Program-made: the position numbers and the translations under genes
The notes under the pieces: model-generated
What the model saw: the letters and a program-made list of their open reading frames with translations, nothing else
The model's database searches: none
Told to the model about the DNA's origin: nothing
In this document: positions 1 through 7,808 of the stretch, piece after piece
Numbering within the stretch: position 1 is the stretch's first letter
Layout: every line of letters begins with the position of its first letter
Assembly: GCF_000828085.3 (NCBI RefSeq)
Contig: NZ_JXCA02000002.1
Location: 193,616 to 257,615 of the forward strand
DNA: 64,000 nucleotides
Direction: 5' to 3'
Origin: Scytonema tolypothrichoides VB-61278
GTDB lineage: Bacteria > Cyanobacteriota > Cyanobacteriia > Cyanobacteriales > Nostocaceae

Positions 1-1
1 C

Positions 2-622
2 AATCCTAAACAAATTCGTGATTGGAATGACTTGGTTAAACCAGGAGTCAGCGTCATAACAGCCAATCCCAAAACCTCCGGAGGTGCCCGTTGGAACTTC
101 TTGGGACTGTGGGGTTCAGTGACTCAATCAGGAGGGGATGACGCAAAAGCCCTCGATTACGTCACTAAGGTTTACAAAAATACCCCTGTGCTGCCAAAGG
201 ATGCGCGAGAAGCCAGTGATACTTTCTACAAGCGAAATCAAGGGGATGTATTGTTGAACTATGAAAATGAAGAGATCCTAGCTAAACAGAAAGGTGAAGC
301 TGACAATGACGTAGTGATTCCTCAAGTCAATATTTCCATTGACGCCCCAGTTGCTGTGGTAGACAAGGTGGTGGATAAACGCGGTACTCGGCAAGTCGCA
401 GAAGCTTTTGTCAAGTTCCTCTTCACACCAGAAGCACAACGAGAATTTGCGAAAGTTGGGTTTCGTTCTGTCAACTCTACAGTAGCTAGCGAAACACAGA
501 AGCAGTTTCCCAAAGTTGCCAAGCTTTACACAGTTTCAAACTTCGGTGGCTGGGACGCAGTTCAGAAAAAGTTCTTTGCAGATGGAACTGTTTTTGACAA
601 GATTCAGGGAGGAAGACGCTAA
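2..622 (+). CDS. sbpA: Sulfate ABC transporter substrate-binding protein, 5' truncated by window
   Basis: Periplasmic sulfate (thiosulfate)-binding protein that delivers the anion to the CysTWA ABC permease. The reading frame is already open at base 2, so only the C-terminal ~206 residues are present and the signal peptide lies outside the window. The visible part has the family hallmark in which NPKTSGGARWNFLGLWG lines the sulfate pocket, followed by a long C-terminal lobe containing AVVDKVVDKRGTRQVAEAF and FLFTPEAQREFAKVGFRSV. It ends at TAA 620-622, and a 58-bp hairpin element starting 5 bases later may serve as its terminator. CysP and SbpA paralogues cannot be separated on this fragment. 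Confidence 0.92.
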   Translation, partial: NPKQIRDWNDLVKPGVSVITANPKTSGGARWNFLGLWGSVTQSGGDDAKALDYVTKVYKNTPVLPKDAREASDTFYKRNQGDVLLNYENEEILAKQKGEADNDVVIPQVNISIDAPVAVVDKVVDKRGTRQVAEAFVKFLFTPEAQREFAKVGFRSVNSTVASETQKQFPKVAKLYTVSNFGGWDAVQKKFFADGTVFDKIQGGRR

Positions 623-626
623 AAAA

Positions 627-684
627 AATACGGTTCAGTTAGTAGCTGTAAGCTAAGCGCCTGTAAGCATATCTGAACCGTATT
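627..684. repeat. Small palindromic (MITE-like) element, family A copy 1
   Basis: A 58-bp inverted repeat whose ends are AATACGGTTCAG and CTGAACCGTATT. It lies directly after the sbpA stop codon. Two further elements with nearly the same termini sit at 26807-26867 and 47445-47554. It could act as a transcription terminator for sbpA; no T-tract follows, so this is inference. Confidence 0.75.
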
Positions 685-754
685 GCTCTAGAAAAAGCTT
701 TGTTGTGTGAAGGTTAGGGAATGAGTTATGTAAACCCTTTTATTCTTCTCTAAC

Positions 755-1423
755 CTAATCAATCGGTGCGTTGGGAACTTGTGCGTCAATTTGCGCTTGA
801 GAAAAATTCGGACCTACCGGGTTTTGCTCGCTTGCTGGGACAACACCAGCAGGAGGAGCATTCAACTCAATTTCCCCAGTTAATGCATTGGTTCTAGCTA
901 TTAACTGAGTTCCATCCACAATCTTGACAAATAAAGGCTGCCCTAACTGTTGCTCTTGATTTTCTCCAACTTGCTCTTGATTTTCTCCAACGGGAACCTT
1001 TACACCAGCTACGTTCACACCACTTGGCACATAAATGCCATCACAGTCCCAGTCCTCGTCTGTCTTTTGACCATTTCCTAAGTAAAAGAGGGTGTTGGCA
1101 GAAGAGCCATTTTTGCTGGGCTTGTGAGCGTAAACTGCAAGTGTCTTTCCAGTTTCATTGCGACATACGCCCCAGTCCTCTGTGGTTTCCATAACGTATT
1201 TCTGGAACTGCAAATCAGAGATACTCTTTTGAAGTTCTTCTGCGGTATTGTAACCAGCTGCTGAGGGATTACTCCTTGCCTGTAAGAGTTGATTGAGCTG
1301 TTGAGTGATCTGGGCATACTCAGGACTCTTTTCCGCGATTGGATCTGCAAATGAAGGCTGAGCGATAACTAGATTGAGCACCAGGAAAAGAAACGCTAAA
1401 ACTGCCTTGAATATTTTCACCAT
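755..1423 (-). CDS. Small exported protein of unknown function, paralogue A
   Basis: A 222-residue protein that I cannot assign to a named family. The start at 1423 is chosen because AGGAG lies 7 bases upstream and the following sequence is a clean signal peptide (MVKIFK, hydrophobic core, AQPSFADP cleavage region); the frame stays open upstream to 1549 without a signal-like sequence. The mature part has two motifs, WGVCRNETGKTLAVY and LFYLGNGQ..WDCDGIYVPSG, shared almost exactly with the protein at 3943-4557, so the two are paralogues. The two conserved Cys suggest a disulfide in the periplasm (inference). A perfect 21-bp tandem duplication at 950-991 gives a repeated VGENQEQ linker absent from the paralogue. 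It lies downstream of the CadD-type transporter on the same strand, 423 bases away. Confidence 0.8.
   Translation of the reverse strand: MVKIFKAVLAFLFLVLNLVIAQPSFADPIAEKSPEYAQITQQLNQLLQARSNPSAAGYNTAEELQKSISDLQFQKYVMETTEDWGVCRNETGKTLAVYAHKPSKNGSSANTLFYLGNGQKTDEDWDCDGIYVPSGVNVAGVKVPVGENQEQVGENQEQQLGQPLFVKIVDGTQLIARTNALTGEIELNAPPAGVVPASEQNPVGPNFSQAQIDAQVPNAPID
950..991. repeat. Perfect 21-bp tandem duplication inside a coding region
   Basis: Two identical 21-base units (950-970 and 971-991) encode the doubled VGENQEQ peptide in exported protein A. The duplication keeps the frame. The paralogue at 3943-4557 lacks it, which indicates a recent lineage-specific expansion. Confidence 0.9.
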
Positions 1424-1846
1424 TTTTCTCCTTTTTGATAACGAAAAGTCTTTTCCACTTAGAACTAAATTAATTATTTTTTTGGAAAAGTTTTTGTCAA
1501 AAATTAACTCGTTGAGTTTATCATATTCTACCATCTTTAATTCCATCAAATATTCTTATTTATCAAAATCATAAAAGTCATTTCTGAAATTTTGAAAGTG
1601 AAAAGCCAGTAGATGTCAATGTTATACAGAAGCAAGCTTGCCCAATTTTGTATGTCTAAGACCCCGTGAGACGAAACAACATAAAAATCAATTGGGATTG
1701 TTATAGAGAGAAATCAAATCCTCACAAATTAGAATTAAAAATTCTTATTAATTATAGTTATAAATTCTTCCTTAAAGTGGATGAATGACTAACTTATGGA
1801 AAAGTTTGATGAACTCCTCAAAAGCTAACAATGGAGATTTTCAGCT
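1424..1846. other. Intergenic, AT-rich, no gene seen
   Basis: 423 bases between the CadD-type gene and exported protein A. It holds the ribosome-binding site of protein A (AGGAG near 1431) and otherwise AT-rich sequence. I see no convincing reading frame, repeat or RNA gene. Confidence 0.5.
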
Positions 1847-2533
1847 TTATGCTTCAGTTGGAGGGATACGGTGGCGCAGCCTGTCATAACTCATCCATCC
1901 AAGAGACACAACTGCAACCGATAACAGTGCTAGCGTGGAGTTGTCCAAGGCAATGTAAACACCTAAACCAATTAAGAGAAATGGGACTAGCGAGTTGCCA
2001 TAGCGCTCGATAATGAAGACTATGGCTTTTTGGTGAGATAATAGACGAGCTACATAGCACAAGATTCTAACGAGCACAAAGAACACACTCAAAATGACTA
2101 GTAAACTTGTGAATTTAGTGTTAGCAAACAACGGCGTATAGATTCCAATATTGTCACCACCAATAGCAATAGTAAGAAACGCTACACTGTATATTTGAGA
2201 AGACAAGAAACTGCGGTTCCCTAAGGAAACAGAAGACGCCGCTAAGTGTTCATCTGAATCGTCCTCATGCAAATTGACTAGGCGATTTAGACCAATGGCA
2301 ATGGGAATGAAACCACAAATATCCATCCAAACATTTGGCAGGATTAAGCTTCCGAAAAACCCCAACAGACTAATAGCAACTAACACTGTGAAGCCAAGAT
2401 ACTGCCCTGCTATGATGTGGCGATAACGAAATGTGGTATTGACTTGAGCAAATAGCAGGGTAAGAATGACGAGATCGTCAAGGTTAGTAGCCAAGAAGGC
2501 AGCAACACCTGTGGGGATAGCAGTTATGAACAT
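1847..2533 (-). CDS. CadD-family cadmium resistance transporter-like membrane protein
   Basis: A 228-residue polytopic membrane protein matching the Cad family (cadmium resistance transporter, LysE superfamily). About six hydrophobic segments are visible. The first carries the family motif ATNLDDLVIL near residue 17, and the mirrored half carries GGDNIGIYTPLF near residue 127; these acidic motifs are characteristic of the family. A hydrophilic Asp/Glu-rich loop (HEDDSDEH) lies between the two halves. Family members export cadmium or other small cations, but the substrate here is not shown by sequence. It is transcribed leftward ahead of exported protein A. The companion pair on the other strand combines exported protein B with TerC, also a two-half transporter. 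Confidence 0.85.
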   Translation of the reverse strand: MFITAIPTGVAAFLATNLDDLVILTLLFAQVNTTFRYRHIIAGQYLGFTVLVAISLLGFFGSLILPNVWMDICGFIPIAIGLNRLVNLHEDDSDEHLAASSVSLGNRSFLSSQIYSVAFLTIAIGGDNIGIYTPLFANTKFTSLLVILSVFFVLVRILCYVARLLSHQKAIVFIIERYGNSLVPFLLIGLGVYIALDNSTLALLSVAVVSLGWMSYDRLRHRIPPTEA

Positions 2534-2846
2534 ATGTATGATTTGATGCTTGGTGACGTGGAGTTGTCAACTGACTTGTTTGTCGTCATGTTGTATAAGT
2601 TATTAACTCATTTCTTGGTTTTCACTTTAGGGAACTTTGCAGGTAGAAGCAAACGTTATTTATTTTCAAATCAATAAATATAAGTGATGAAGGTTTTTCA
2701 AGAAATGGAAGCTCTGTAAACGTTTTCTATATGCTTGACAAACAGGATATTACTGTGCGTAGTACTGTTAAAAGTAAATTATCGTTACTGACATCTGGCA
2801 CCTAGTAAAACAAATGTCAATAGTCTAAACATATTATTTGACTCCG

Positions 2847-2992
2847 TTCTCGTCCGCCTAGGACTATAAGTCCCAGGCTAATAAATGAAGTCCATTAAAA
2901 TGGACTGAAAAAACTAGGACTGATTTTTGAGTAAATTTAAACACTAGTTTCTACAAGGATTAGTGGTTTATTCGTAATAATGCAAGATCTCA
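2847..2992. repeat. Degenerate copy of dispersed palindromic element B
   Basis: This stretch shares TTCTCGTCCGCC, an inner palindrome of the form AAGTCCrTTAAAAyGGACT and the end TGCAAGATCT with the better preserved element at 45006-45172, in inverted orientation. Its left terminal repeat is eroded, so it is probably an old, immobile copy. Confidence 0.6.
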
Positions 2993-3413
2993 GGTTACTC
3001 ACATTAGTAGCCAATCATGAAGCATCCTGCACGATTTCAGCTTGAGTAGTGGTCTGGTTATTCTCATGAATTACTTTTATTTATTATTTTCAATAAAAAT
3101 AATATTTGATTGTATCGACTAGGAATCCTAAAGTAAAACTAGTCTTCTACATAGACCTCAGCCAAAGGGTAGAATTAACAAATTCAAGTTGAGCCAAGAC
3201 GCTAAGACTCAGTAGTAGAAGGCAATGTGTATATATTGTTGCTAATGTGCATCTGTGAGCAAAGCAATTGAAAACAGTTAATGACGATCTAAAACGAGTT
3301 CACTTTATTTGTGCCAACATAGCTTATCAAGCTTAACAATCTTTCCCTCAAGAAAAATTAATAACAAAAAACCCACAATCTTGCTGTGCATCTACCAACA
3401 AATTATATTCTGA

Positions 3414-3545
3414 CTTCTACTACTCATTGCTATTCCCGTTATTGGCGTTGCACTTTCGGTATTTACGTTTGTACGACAAGGGGAATTTATTTACAGGGTT
3501 ATGACATTGTTTGCACTTTCTGGGTTAATTTACAGCTTTATATAG
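3414..3545 (+). pseudogene. Possible remnant of a small membrane protein gene
   Basis: After a TGA at 3411 this frame reads 43 codons of membrane-protein-like sequence: a hydrophobic segment (LLLLIAIPVIGVALSVF), a polar FVRQGEFIYR turn and a second hydrophobic segment, ending at TAG 3543. No usable start codon or ribosome-binding site precedes it and the upstream frame is broken, so it looks like the 3' end of a decayed gene. I cannot name the family. Confidence 0.25.
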
Positions 3546-3942
3546 GAATTCGGTTTGATTTCTGTTAACTTGCGTGGCGTTCGCGTAGCGTGCCCGGAGG
3601 ACTCAGCCATACTAACTCGTCAGGGCACGGAACAGGGAAGAAGCAGGCGTACGGAATTTTTTCAAAATCAAATAGGAGTCCTATAGAAGCGTATTACTAA
3701 GAGTATGAAGACAGGAGAATCAGTTCATGACTAGTCAAATAAAATTGAATGAGAGTACATATGGCTTCAAATAAAATTGTTTTTCCTTCTCATGAAGTCT
3801 TGATTAGGAAAATAAAGAAAGTATGGAGGGAGGAGGGGAAATGGAGAAGTAAGAAAAGAATTGGGCAAAACATTTCATATCAATCAGTTGGCTGATTGCA
3901 AAGTTTTCAAAAAAAACCTGTCATTTCCAAAAGAGAAAAACC

Positions 3943-4557
3943 ATGAAACTTCTGAAAATTGCTCTTGTTATCGCTGTGATGTTGGTTAACTTAACTTTAG
4001 CCCAGCCTTCTTGGGCAGATAGACCCAAATTCAGCAAAAACCTTGATTACATTGAAGTGACAAAAACTCTTGATACATTGCAGAAAAATGCCGAAGGTGC
4101 AATCCCTGAAGATGTGCAACGCCAAATTGATGAATTACAGTTTCAAAAAGCTGCGATCGAGTCAGGAGTCACTTGGGGACAGTGTCGTAATGAAACTGGT
4201 GAAACTTTAGCAATTTATGGTCCTTTGGGTGAAGACTCCAAGTCTTCCTACGACAATCAACTTTACTTTTTAGGAAATGGTCAAACCACACCAGATGGAT
4301 GGGATTGTCAGGGTATTTATCTACCAAGTGATGTCAAAGTAGCAGGATTGGACAACACTGGTGCTACAGCCGTCAAAATCACAGATGGTACACAACTTAT
4401 AGTGAAGAAAAATTCAGAAACTTCTGAATGGGAATTCAATGTTCCATCTGCCAAAGTCGTTAATTCTGACAAAATGAACTGGTTTATTCCGAATGTATCC
4501 CAGGCGTTTGTTGATTCCCGCATTCCCAGCACACTCGCTAGTGGTGAGAATGATTAA
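3943..4557 (+). CDS. Small exported protein of unknown function, paralogue B
   Basis: A 204-residue protein with an N-terminal signal peptide (MKLLKIALV core, cleavage near LAQPSWAD) and a mature domain paralogous to the protein at 755-1423. Shared blocks are ELQFQK, WGQCRNETGETLAIY, LYFLGNGQ, WDCQGIYLPS and a C-terminal KITDGTQLIV region. The two conserved Cys are kept. I do not recognise a named family or catalytic motif. It is followed 164 bases later on the same strand by a TerC-family gene. The gene pair mirrors the CadD-type gene plus paralogue A, which suggests a link to ion transport across the cytoplasmic membrane (inference). Confidence 0.85.
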   Translation: MKLLKIALVIAVMLVNLTLAQPSWADRPKFSKNLDYIEVTKTLDTLQKNAEGAIPEDVQRQIDELQFQKAAIESGVTWGQCRNETGETLAIYGPLGEDSKSSYDNQLYFLGNGQTTPDGWDCQGIYLPSDVKVAGLDNTGATAVKITDGTQLIVKKNSETSEWEFNVPSAKVVNSDKMNWFIPNVSQAFVDSRIPSTLASGEND

Positions 4558-4721
4558 ATCAAAATCGTGACATAGTTTGTCAATGAATGACATTTCTCAC
4601 TCATAAATAGCAGAGGGCTGAAATCAAGAGTTTACTAAGTCCTAAATCCAGCCTTCTGCTTTCCTCAAAACAAATTCTGATTAACTTACAGCTTGGCATT
4701 GCAACTACTGGAGAGACACTG

Positions 4722-5432
4722 ATGTTAGAACAGTTAACTGGAAACTTAAGTACAAACTTTTCTCTAAACACATTTGGAATTTTAGTGGTACTCGTTGCAT
4801 TAGAAACTGTTCTATCTGCCGACAACGCAGTTGCCTTAGCGGCATTAGTTCAAGATATTGAAGAACCAGAACAGCAGCGTTGGGCGTTGAATTGGGGGTT
4901 AATCATTGCTTTTGTCTTGCGGATTGGGTTGTTATTCACTGCAACTTGGGTTATTCAGTTTTGGCAGTTTGAGTTAGGAGGCGCACTTTACCTTTTGTGG
5001 CTGTCAGGAAAGCACTTTTGGAATTATTTTTACCCTGATGCAGCAGAAGAAGAACAAAACGGTGACTCCCATAAAACTTGTACATTTGGGCAAATTATTC
5101 TCTTGATTGGTTTAACAGATTTGGCGTTTTCTCTAGATAGCGTGACAGCCGCAGTTGCAGTTTCGAGTGAGACATGGTTAGTTCTGACTGGTTGCACTAT
5201 TGGTATTATCACCCTAAGATTTATGGCTGGTTTATTTGTGCGCTGGCTTTCGGAGTTTACTTATTTATTAAATGCTGCTTATTTAACTGTGTTCGGCGTA
5301 GGTGTCAGACTGATGTTTAAAGCCTTGATCCCAGACCATGTACCACCTCAATGGATCATGTTGACACTGATTGCAGTTCTGTTTACCTGGGGATTTTCTA
5401 GACGGGTTGTGCCAGAAGTTCAGGGAGATTAA
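4722..5432 (+). CDS. TerC family integral membrane protein
   Basis: A 236-residue membrane protein of the TerC family (tellurium resistance and Mn/metal homeostasis, LysE-superfamily fold). Seven hydrophobic stretches are visible. The family's acidic membrane motifs occur twice: ETVLSADNAVALAAL near residue 29 and DLAFSLDSVTAAVAV near residue 138. A charged loop with DAAEEEQNGDSHKTC separates the halves. GGAGAG lies upstream of the ATG. TerC homologues in other bacteria export manganese and in chloroplasts aid thylakoid membrane protein assembly; which applies here is not shown. It lies downstream of exported protein B on the same strand and may be co-transcribed with it. Confidence 0.9.
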   Translation: MLEQLTGNLSTNFSLNTFGILVVLVALETVLSADNAVALAALVQDIEEPEQQRWALNWGLIIAFVLRIGLLFTATWVIQFWQFELGGALYLLWLSGKHFWNYFYPDAAEEEQNGDSHKTCTFGQIILLIGLTDLAFSLDSVTAAVAVSSETWLVLTGCTIGIITLRFMAGLFVRWLSEFTYLLNAAYLTVFGVGVRLMFKALIPDHVPPQWIMLTLIAVLFTWGFSRRVVPEVQGD

Positions 5433-5747
5433 ATATTGATAGTGATAAAAACAATAGGAGATAATCTGAATTGACATGGTAAACTAAACTCCCCCAGCAA
5501 GTTAGAACCCCCCGAATTCATGAGCCGGTGCGTTGGGGAGCCAGTACTGCAGGAGGATCTCCCGACAGAGGTATCTGGCGTCCGGGTTCCCCGACTTGTA
5601 GACGCCCGCCAGAAGGCTTGTTGTAGGGTTGGGTAAAACAAGCGAAAAATCTGCCAGCCTCCGGAAAAATCGCCCCATGAAAGGTTGTCGTTTTTGTATA
5701 GTAGTTGACAATTGGGGCGATTTTTCCGCCAAGAACGTTGGCTCTAA
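5433..5747. other. Repeat-rich intergenic sequence left of the insertion sequence
   Basis: Contains a G+C-rich block (about 5505-5630) with pieces such as GTTCCCCGACTTG and ATCTGGCGT that recur near 49555-49580. It also holds a perfect 15-bp inverted repeat (5663-5677 with 5713-5727, GGAAAAATCGCCCCA arms). No gene is supported. Confidence 0.6.
5663..5727. repeat. 65-bp palindrome with 15-bp perfect arms
   Basis: Arms GGAAAAATCGCCCCA at 5663-5677 and the exact reverse complement at 5713-5727 enclose a 35-base loop. It lies 20 bases outside the left end of the IS5-family element and may be a MITE or a decayed end of an older element. Confidence 0.7.
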
Positions 5748-6659
5748 GAGGGTGTTTGAAAAGTCGGACAAATTGTAAAAAAGCTCTCTCAGTATACGCT
5801 GTGAATAGTTAGTAGACAGCACCGAGAGAGTAACATGAGTAAAGCTTACCCCAGCAACCTGACCCGTGTTCAATATGAATTTCTGAGTGACATGATTCCA
5901 GAACCCAAACCCGGTGGTCGCCCCCGTGAAGTGGATATGTGGCAAGTGCTCAATGGGATCTTCTATGTCCTGATAGAAGGAGTTCGATGGCGAGCGTTAC
6001 CTGGCGACTTTCCCCCTTGGCAGACAGTGTACACATATTTCCGCAACTGGCGAAAAGACGGGGCATGGTTGAAAATTCACGATAGTCTGCGAGAGTGGAC
6101 TCGGATTGAACAGGAGCGCCATCCGAGTCCATCGGAAGCGATTATCGACAGTCAAAGCGTCAAGAGTGCGGCGATGGTAAGTCAATCCGTGGGCTACGAT
6201 GCGGGTAAGAAAATTAAAGGACGCAAGCGATTTATGACGGTCGATACCTTAGGGTTAATCTTGCGGGTCTTGGTCACGGCTGCCGATGTGGGTGAGCGTG
6301 AAGGGGGCAAACAAGTTCTCAAGCGGGTCAAACACTCTAGCAAGCAGGTATCTCGTTTGACAACCCTCTGGGTGGATGGCGGCTTTGATGGTGAGCCGTT
6401 CATGCAGTGGGTGATGGACTTTTGCCGTTGGGTTGTGCTGGTGGTGCTGCGACCGCAGCAAACCAAAGGTTTCACGTTGCTCAAAAAACGTTGGGTGGTG
6501 GAGCGCACTTTCGGTTGGCTGATGGGGTGTCGGCGATTAGTCAGAGACTATGAGTTATTGCCGGAAACATCGGAGACATTTATCTACCTTGCCATGATCC
6601 GGATCATGGTGAGGCGACTGGCATAAAATTTGACCTTTCAAAACTTTTCAAACACCCTC
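5748..6659 (+). mobile_element. IS5-family insertion sequence, about 0.91 kb
   Basis: One transposase frame is bracketed by inverted terminal repeats: GAGGGTGTTTGAAAAGT at 5748-5764 and its exact complement at 6643-6659. The 87 bases before the transposase and the 33 after it complete a compact element. Flanking bases are TAA on the left and TCA on the right. This resembles a TNA target, but there is no exact duplication, so either the ends differ by a base or one flank has changed. The element appears intact and potentially active. Confidence 0.88.
5835..6626 (+). CDS. IS5-family transposase
   Basis: A 263-residue DDE transposase of the IS5 family. An N-terminal DUF4096-type DNA-binding region covers about residues 5-80, with the typical GGRPREVDMWQVLNGIFYVL and GVRWRALPGDFP stretches. 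The catalytic triad is visible as D105 (AIIDSQSVKS), D181 (LWVDGGFDG) and E223 (WVVERTFGWL, followed by the conserved RRLVRDYE). The length and single uninterrupted frame match a functional enzyme without programmed frameshifting. It is encoded inside the element at 5748-6659. Confidence 0.95.
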   Translation: MSKAYPSNLTRVQYEFLSDMIPEPKPGGRPREVDMWQVLNGIFYVLIEGVRWRALPGDFPPWQTVYTYFRNWRKDGAWLKIHDSLREWTRIEQERHPSPSEAIIDSQSVKSAAMVSQSVGYDAGKKIKGRKRFMTVDTLGLILRVLVTAADVGEREGGKQVLKRVKHSSKQVSRLTTLWVDGGFDGEPFMQWVMDFCRWVVLVVLRPQQTKGFTLLKKRWVVERTFGWLMGCRRLVRDYELLPETSETFIYLAMIRIMVRRLA

Positions 6660-7014
6660 TCAAGCCGCCAGTGCAAAACTCCTGATAGGGTACCATCTCA
6701 CCGCTACACAAACAAAGCTATGACTATCTTATGCCTACGACATGGACTCGCGTTTGCAGACTTATTTGTTATCTATCAAGTTAATTGCTGTATAGCAAGA
6801 CTTTAGCTTTGTGACATGGTTATATTTTATTATTATGAAAAGCAAATTTGTAAAAAAACAATGACTGGCTTTGTATTGCATTGGTTTATAATAGTATCAG
6901 TTCTCTTACGTACGTTGTAAATTGTCAAGTTAAAGAGTTTCAAAAAAGCGTAGAAACACTAATACTTAATAATCAATATTGATACCATCACACCAAAGTA
7001 ATTCTGTGATATCA
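6660..7014. other. Intergenic, probable promoter region of the phosphate two-component genes
   Basis: 355 AT-rich bases between the insertion sequence and the response regulator gene. The promoter of the regulator should lie here. I see no convincing Pho box, terminator or small gene. Confidence 0.4.
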
Positions 7015-7767
7015 ATGTATACCAGCGAATCGACCAAGTATCCTCACACAGCAGAAATCGGACAAAGAAGCCGCATTCTGGTAGTAGAAGATGAAGAACT
7101 GATCCGGGAAATGCTTGTTCTAGCTTTGGAAGAGGAAGGCTATGGAGTGGTAAGTGTCGCCGATGGGCGGGCGGCTGTAGAACACCTGAAAAGTTATGAA
7201 CTCAATTCACCAGAGCTTTCTTTTGACCTGGTCATTCTTGATTTGATGCTGCCTCATATTAACGGATTAGATATCTGCCGCTTGATCCGATATCAAGGAA
7301 ACCCAGTTCCAATTTTAATGTTAAGTGCTAAAGGAAGTGAAACAGATCGTGTTCTGGGGCTGGAAGTGGGAGCAGATGACTACTTAACCAAACCTTTTAG
7401 TATGCGGGAGTTAGTGGCTCGTTGTCGTGCTTTGCTCCGTCGCCAACGCTTGAGCTGTTTGCCTCAGCTGCCAGTCCTTCAGTATAAAGATGTGACTTTG
7501 TATCCCCAAGAATGTCGGGTGTTGGTTCGCTCTCAAGAGGTGAATTTGTCACCAAAGGAATTCCGACTGCTGGAATTGTTTATGAGCTATGCCCGTAGGG
7601 TGTGGTCGCGCGAGCAATTGCTAGACCAGGTTTGGGGACCAGATTTTGTCGGAGACAGCAAAACTGTGGACGTGCATATTCGCTGGCTACGCGAAAAATT
7701 AGAGATCGACCCCAGTCGTCCAGAATATGTTGTGACTGTACGAGGTTTTGGCTATCGATTTGGATAG
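7015..7767 (+). CDS. sphR: OmpR/PhoB-family response regulator, probable SphR
   Basis: A 250-residue response regulator. The receiver domain (about residues 20-135) has the acidic pocket VVEDEE, phosphoacceptor D76 in VILDLMLP and the conserved Lys in YLTKPFSMREL. The winged-helix domain follows (about 150-250), with LSPKEFRLLELF and TVDVHIRWLREKLE and the C-terminal VRGFGYRFG typical of OmpR/PhoB proteins. The ATG at 7015 is preferred over an in-frame TTG 36 bases upstream. It is followed 41 bases later by a sensor kinase and then phoU, the order expected of the cyanobacterial phosphate system SphS-SphR (PhoR-PhoB). It should activate phosphate-starvation genes through Pho boxes. Confidence 0.85.
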   Translation: MYTSESTKYPHTAEIGQRSRILVVEDEELIREMLVLALEEEGYGVVSVADGRAAVEHLKSYELNSPELSFDLVILDLMLPHINGLDICRLIRYQGNPVPILMLSAKGSETDRVLGLEVGADDYLTKPFSMRELVARCRALLRRQRLSCLPQLPVLQYKDVTLYPQECRVLVRSQEVNLSPKEFRLLELFMSYARRVWSREQLLDQVWGPDFVGDSKTVDVHIRWLREKLEIDPSRPEYVVTVRGFGYRFG

Positions 7768-7808
7768 TTGTTAGTTTTTAGTTGTCAGAGAACAACTAAC
7801 AACTAGCA

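Larger units (their letters stand above)
2534..3942. other. Long intergenic region with repeat remnants
   Basis: 1.4 kb between the divergent CadD-type gene and exported protein B. It holds a degenerate copy of a dispersed palindromic element (2847-2992), a short open fragment resembling a membrane protein tail (3414-3545), and a G+C-rich cyanobacterial repeat with CGTTCGCGTAGCG around 3578-3610. The rest is AT-rich with no gene that I can support. Its length suggests decayed sequence. Confidence 0.5.

Noticed and set aside
6000..6510. Minus-strand frames inside the transposase gene
   Set aside because: Shadow frames of the plus-strand IS5 transposase, which has intact catalytic residues.
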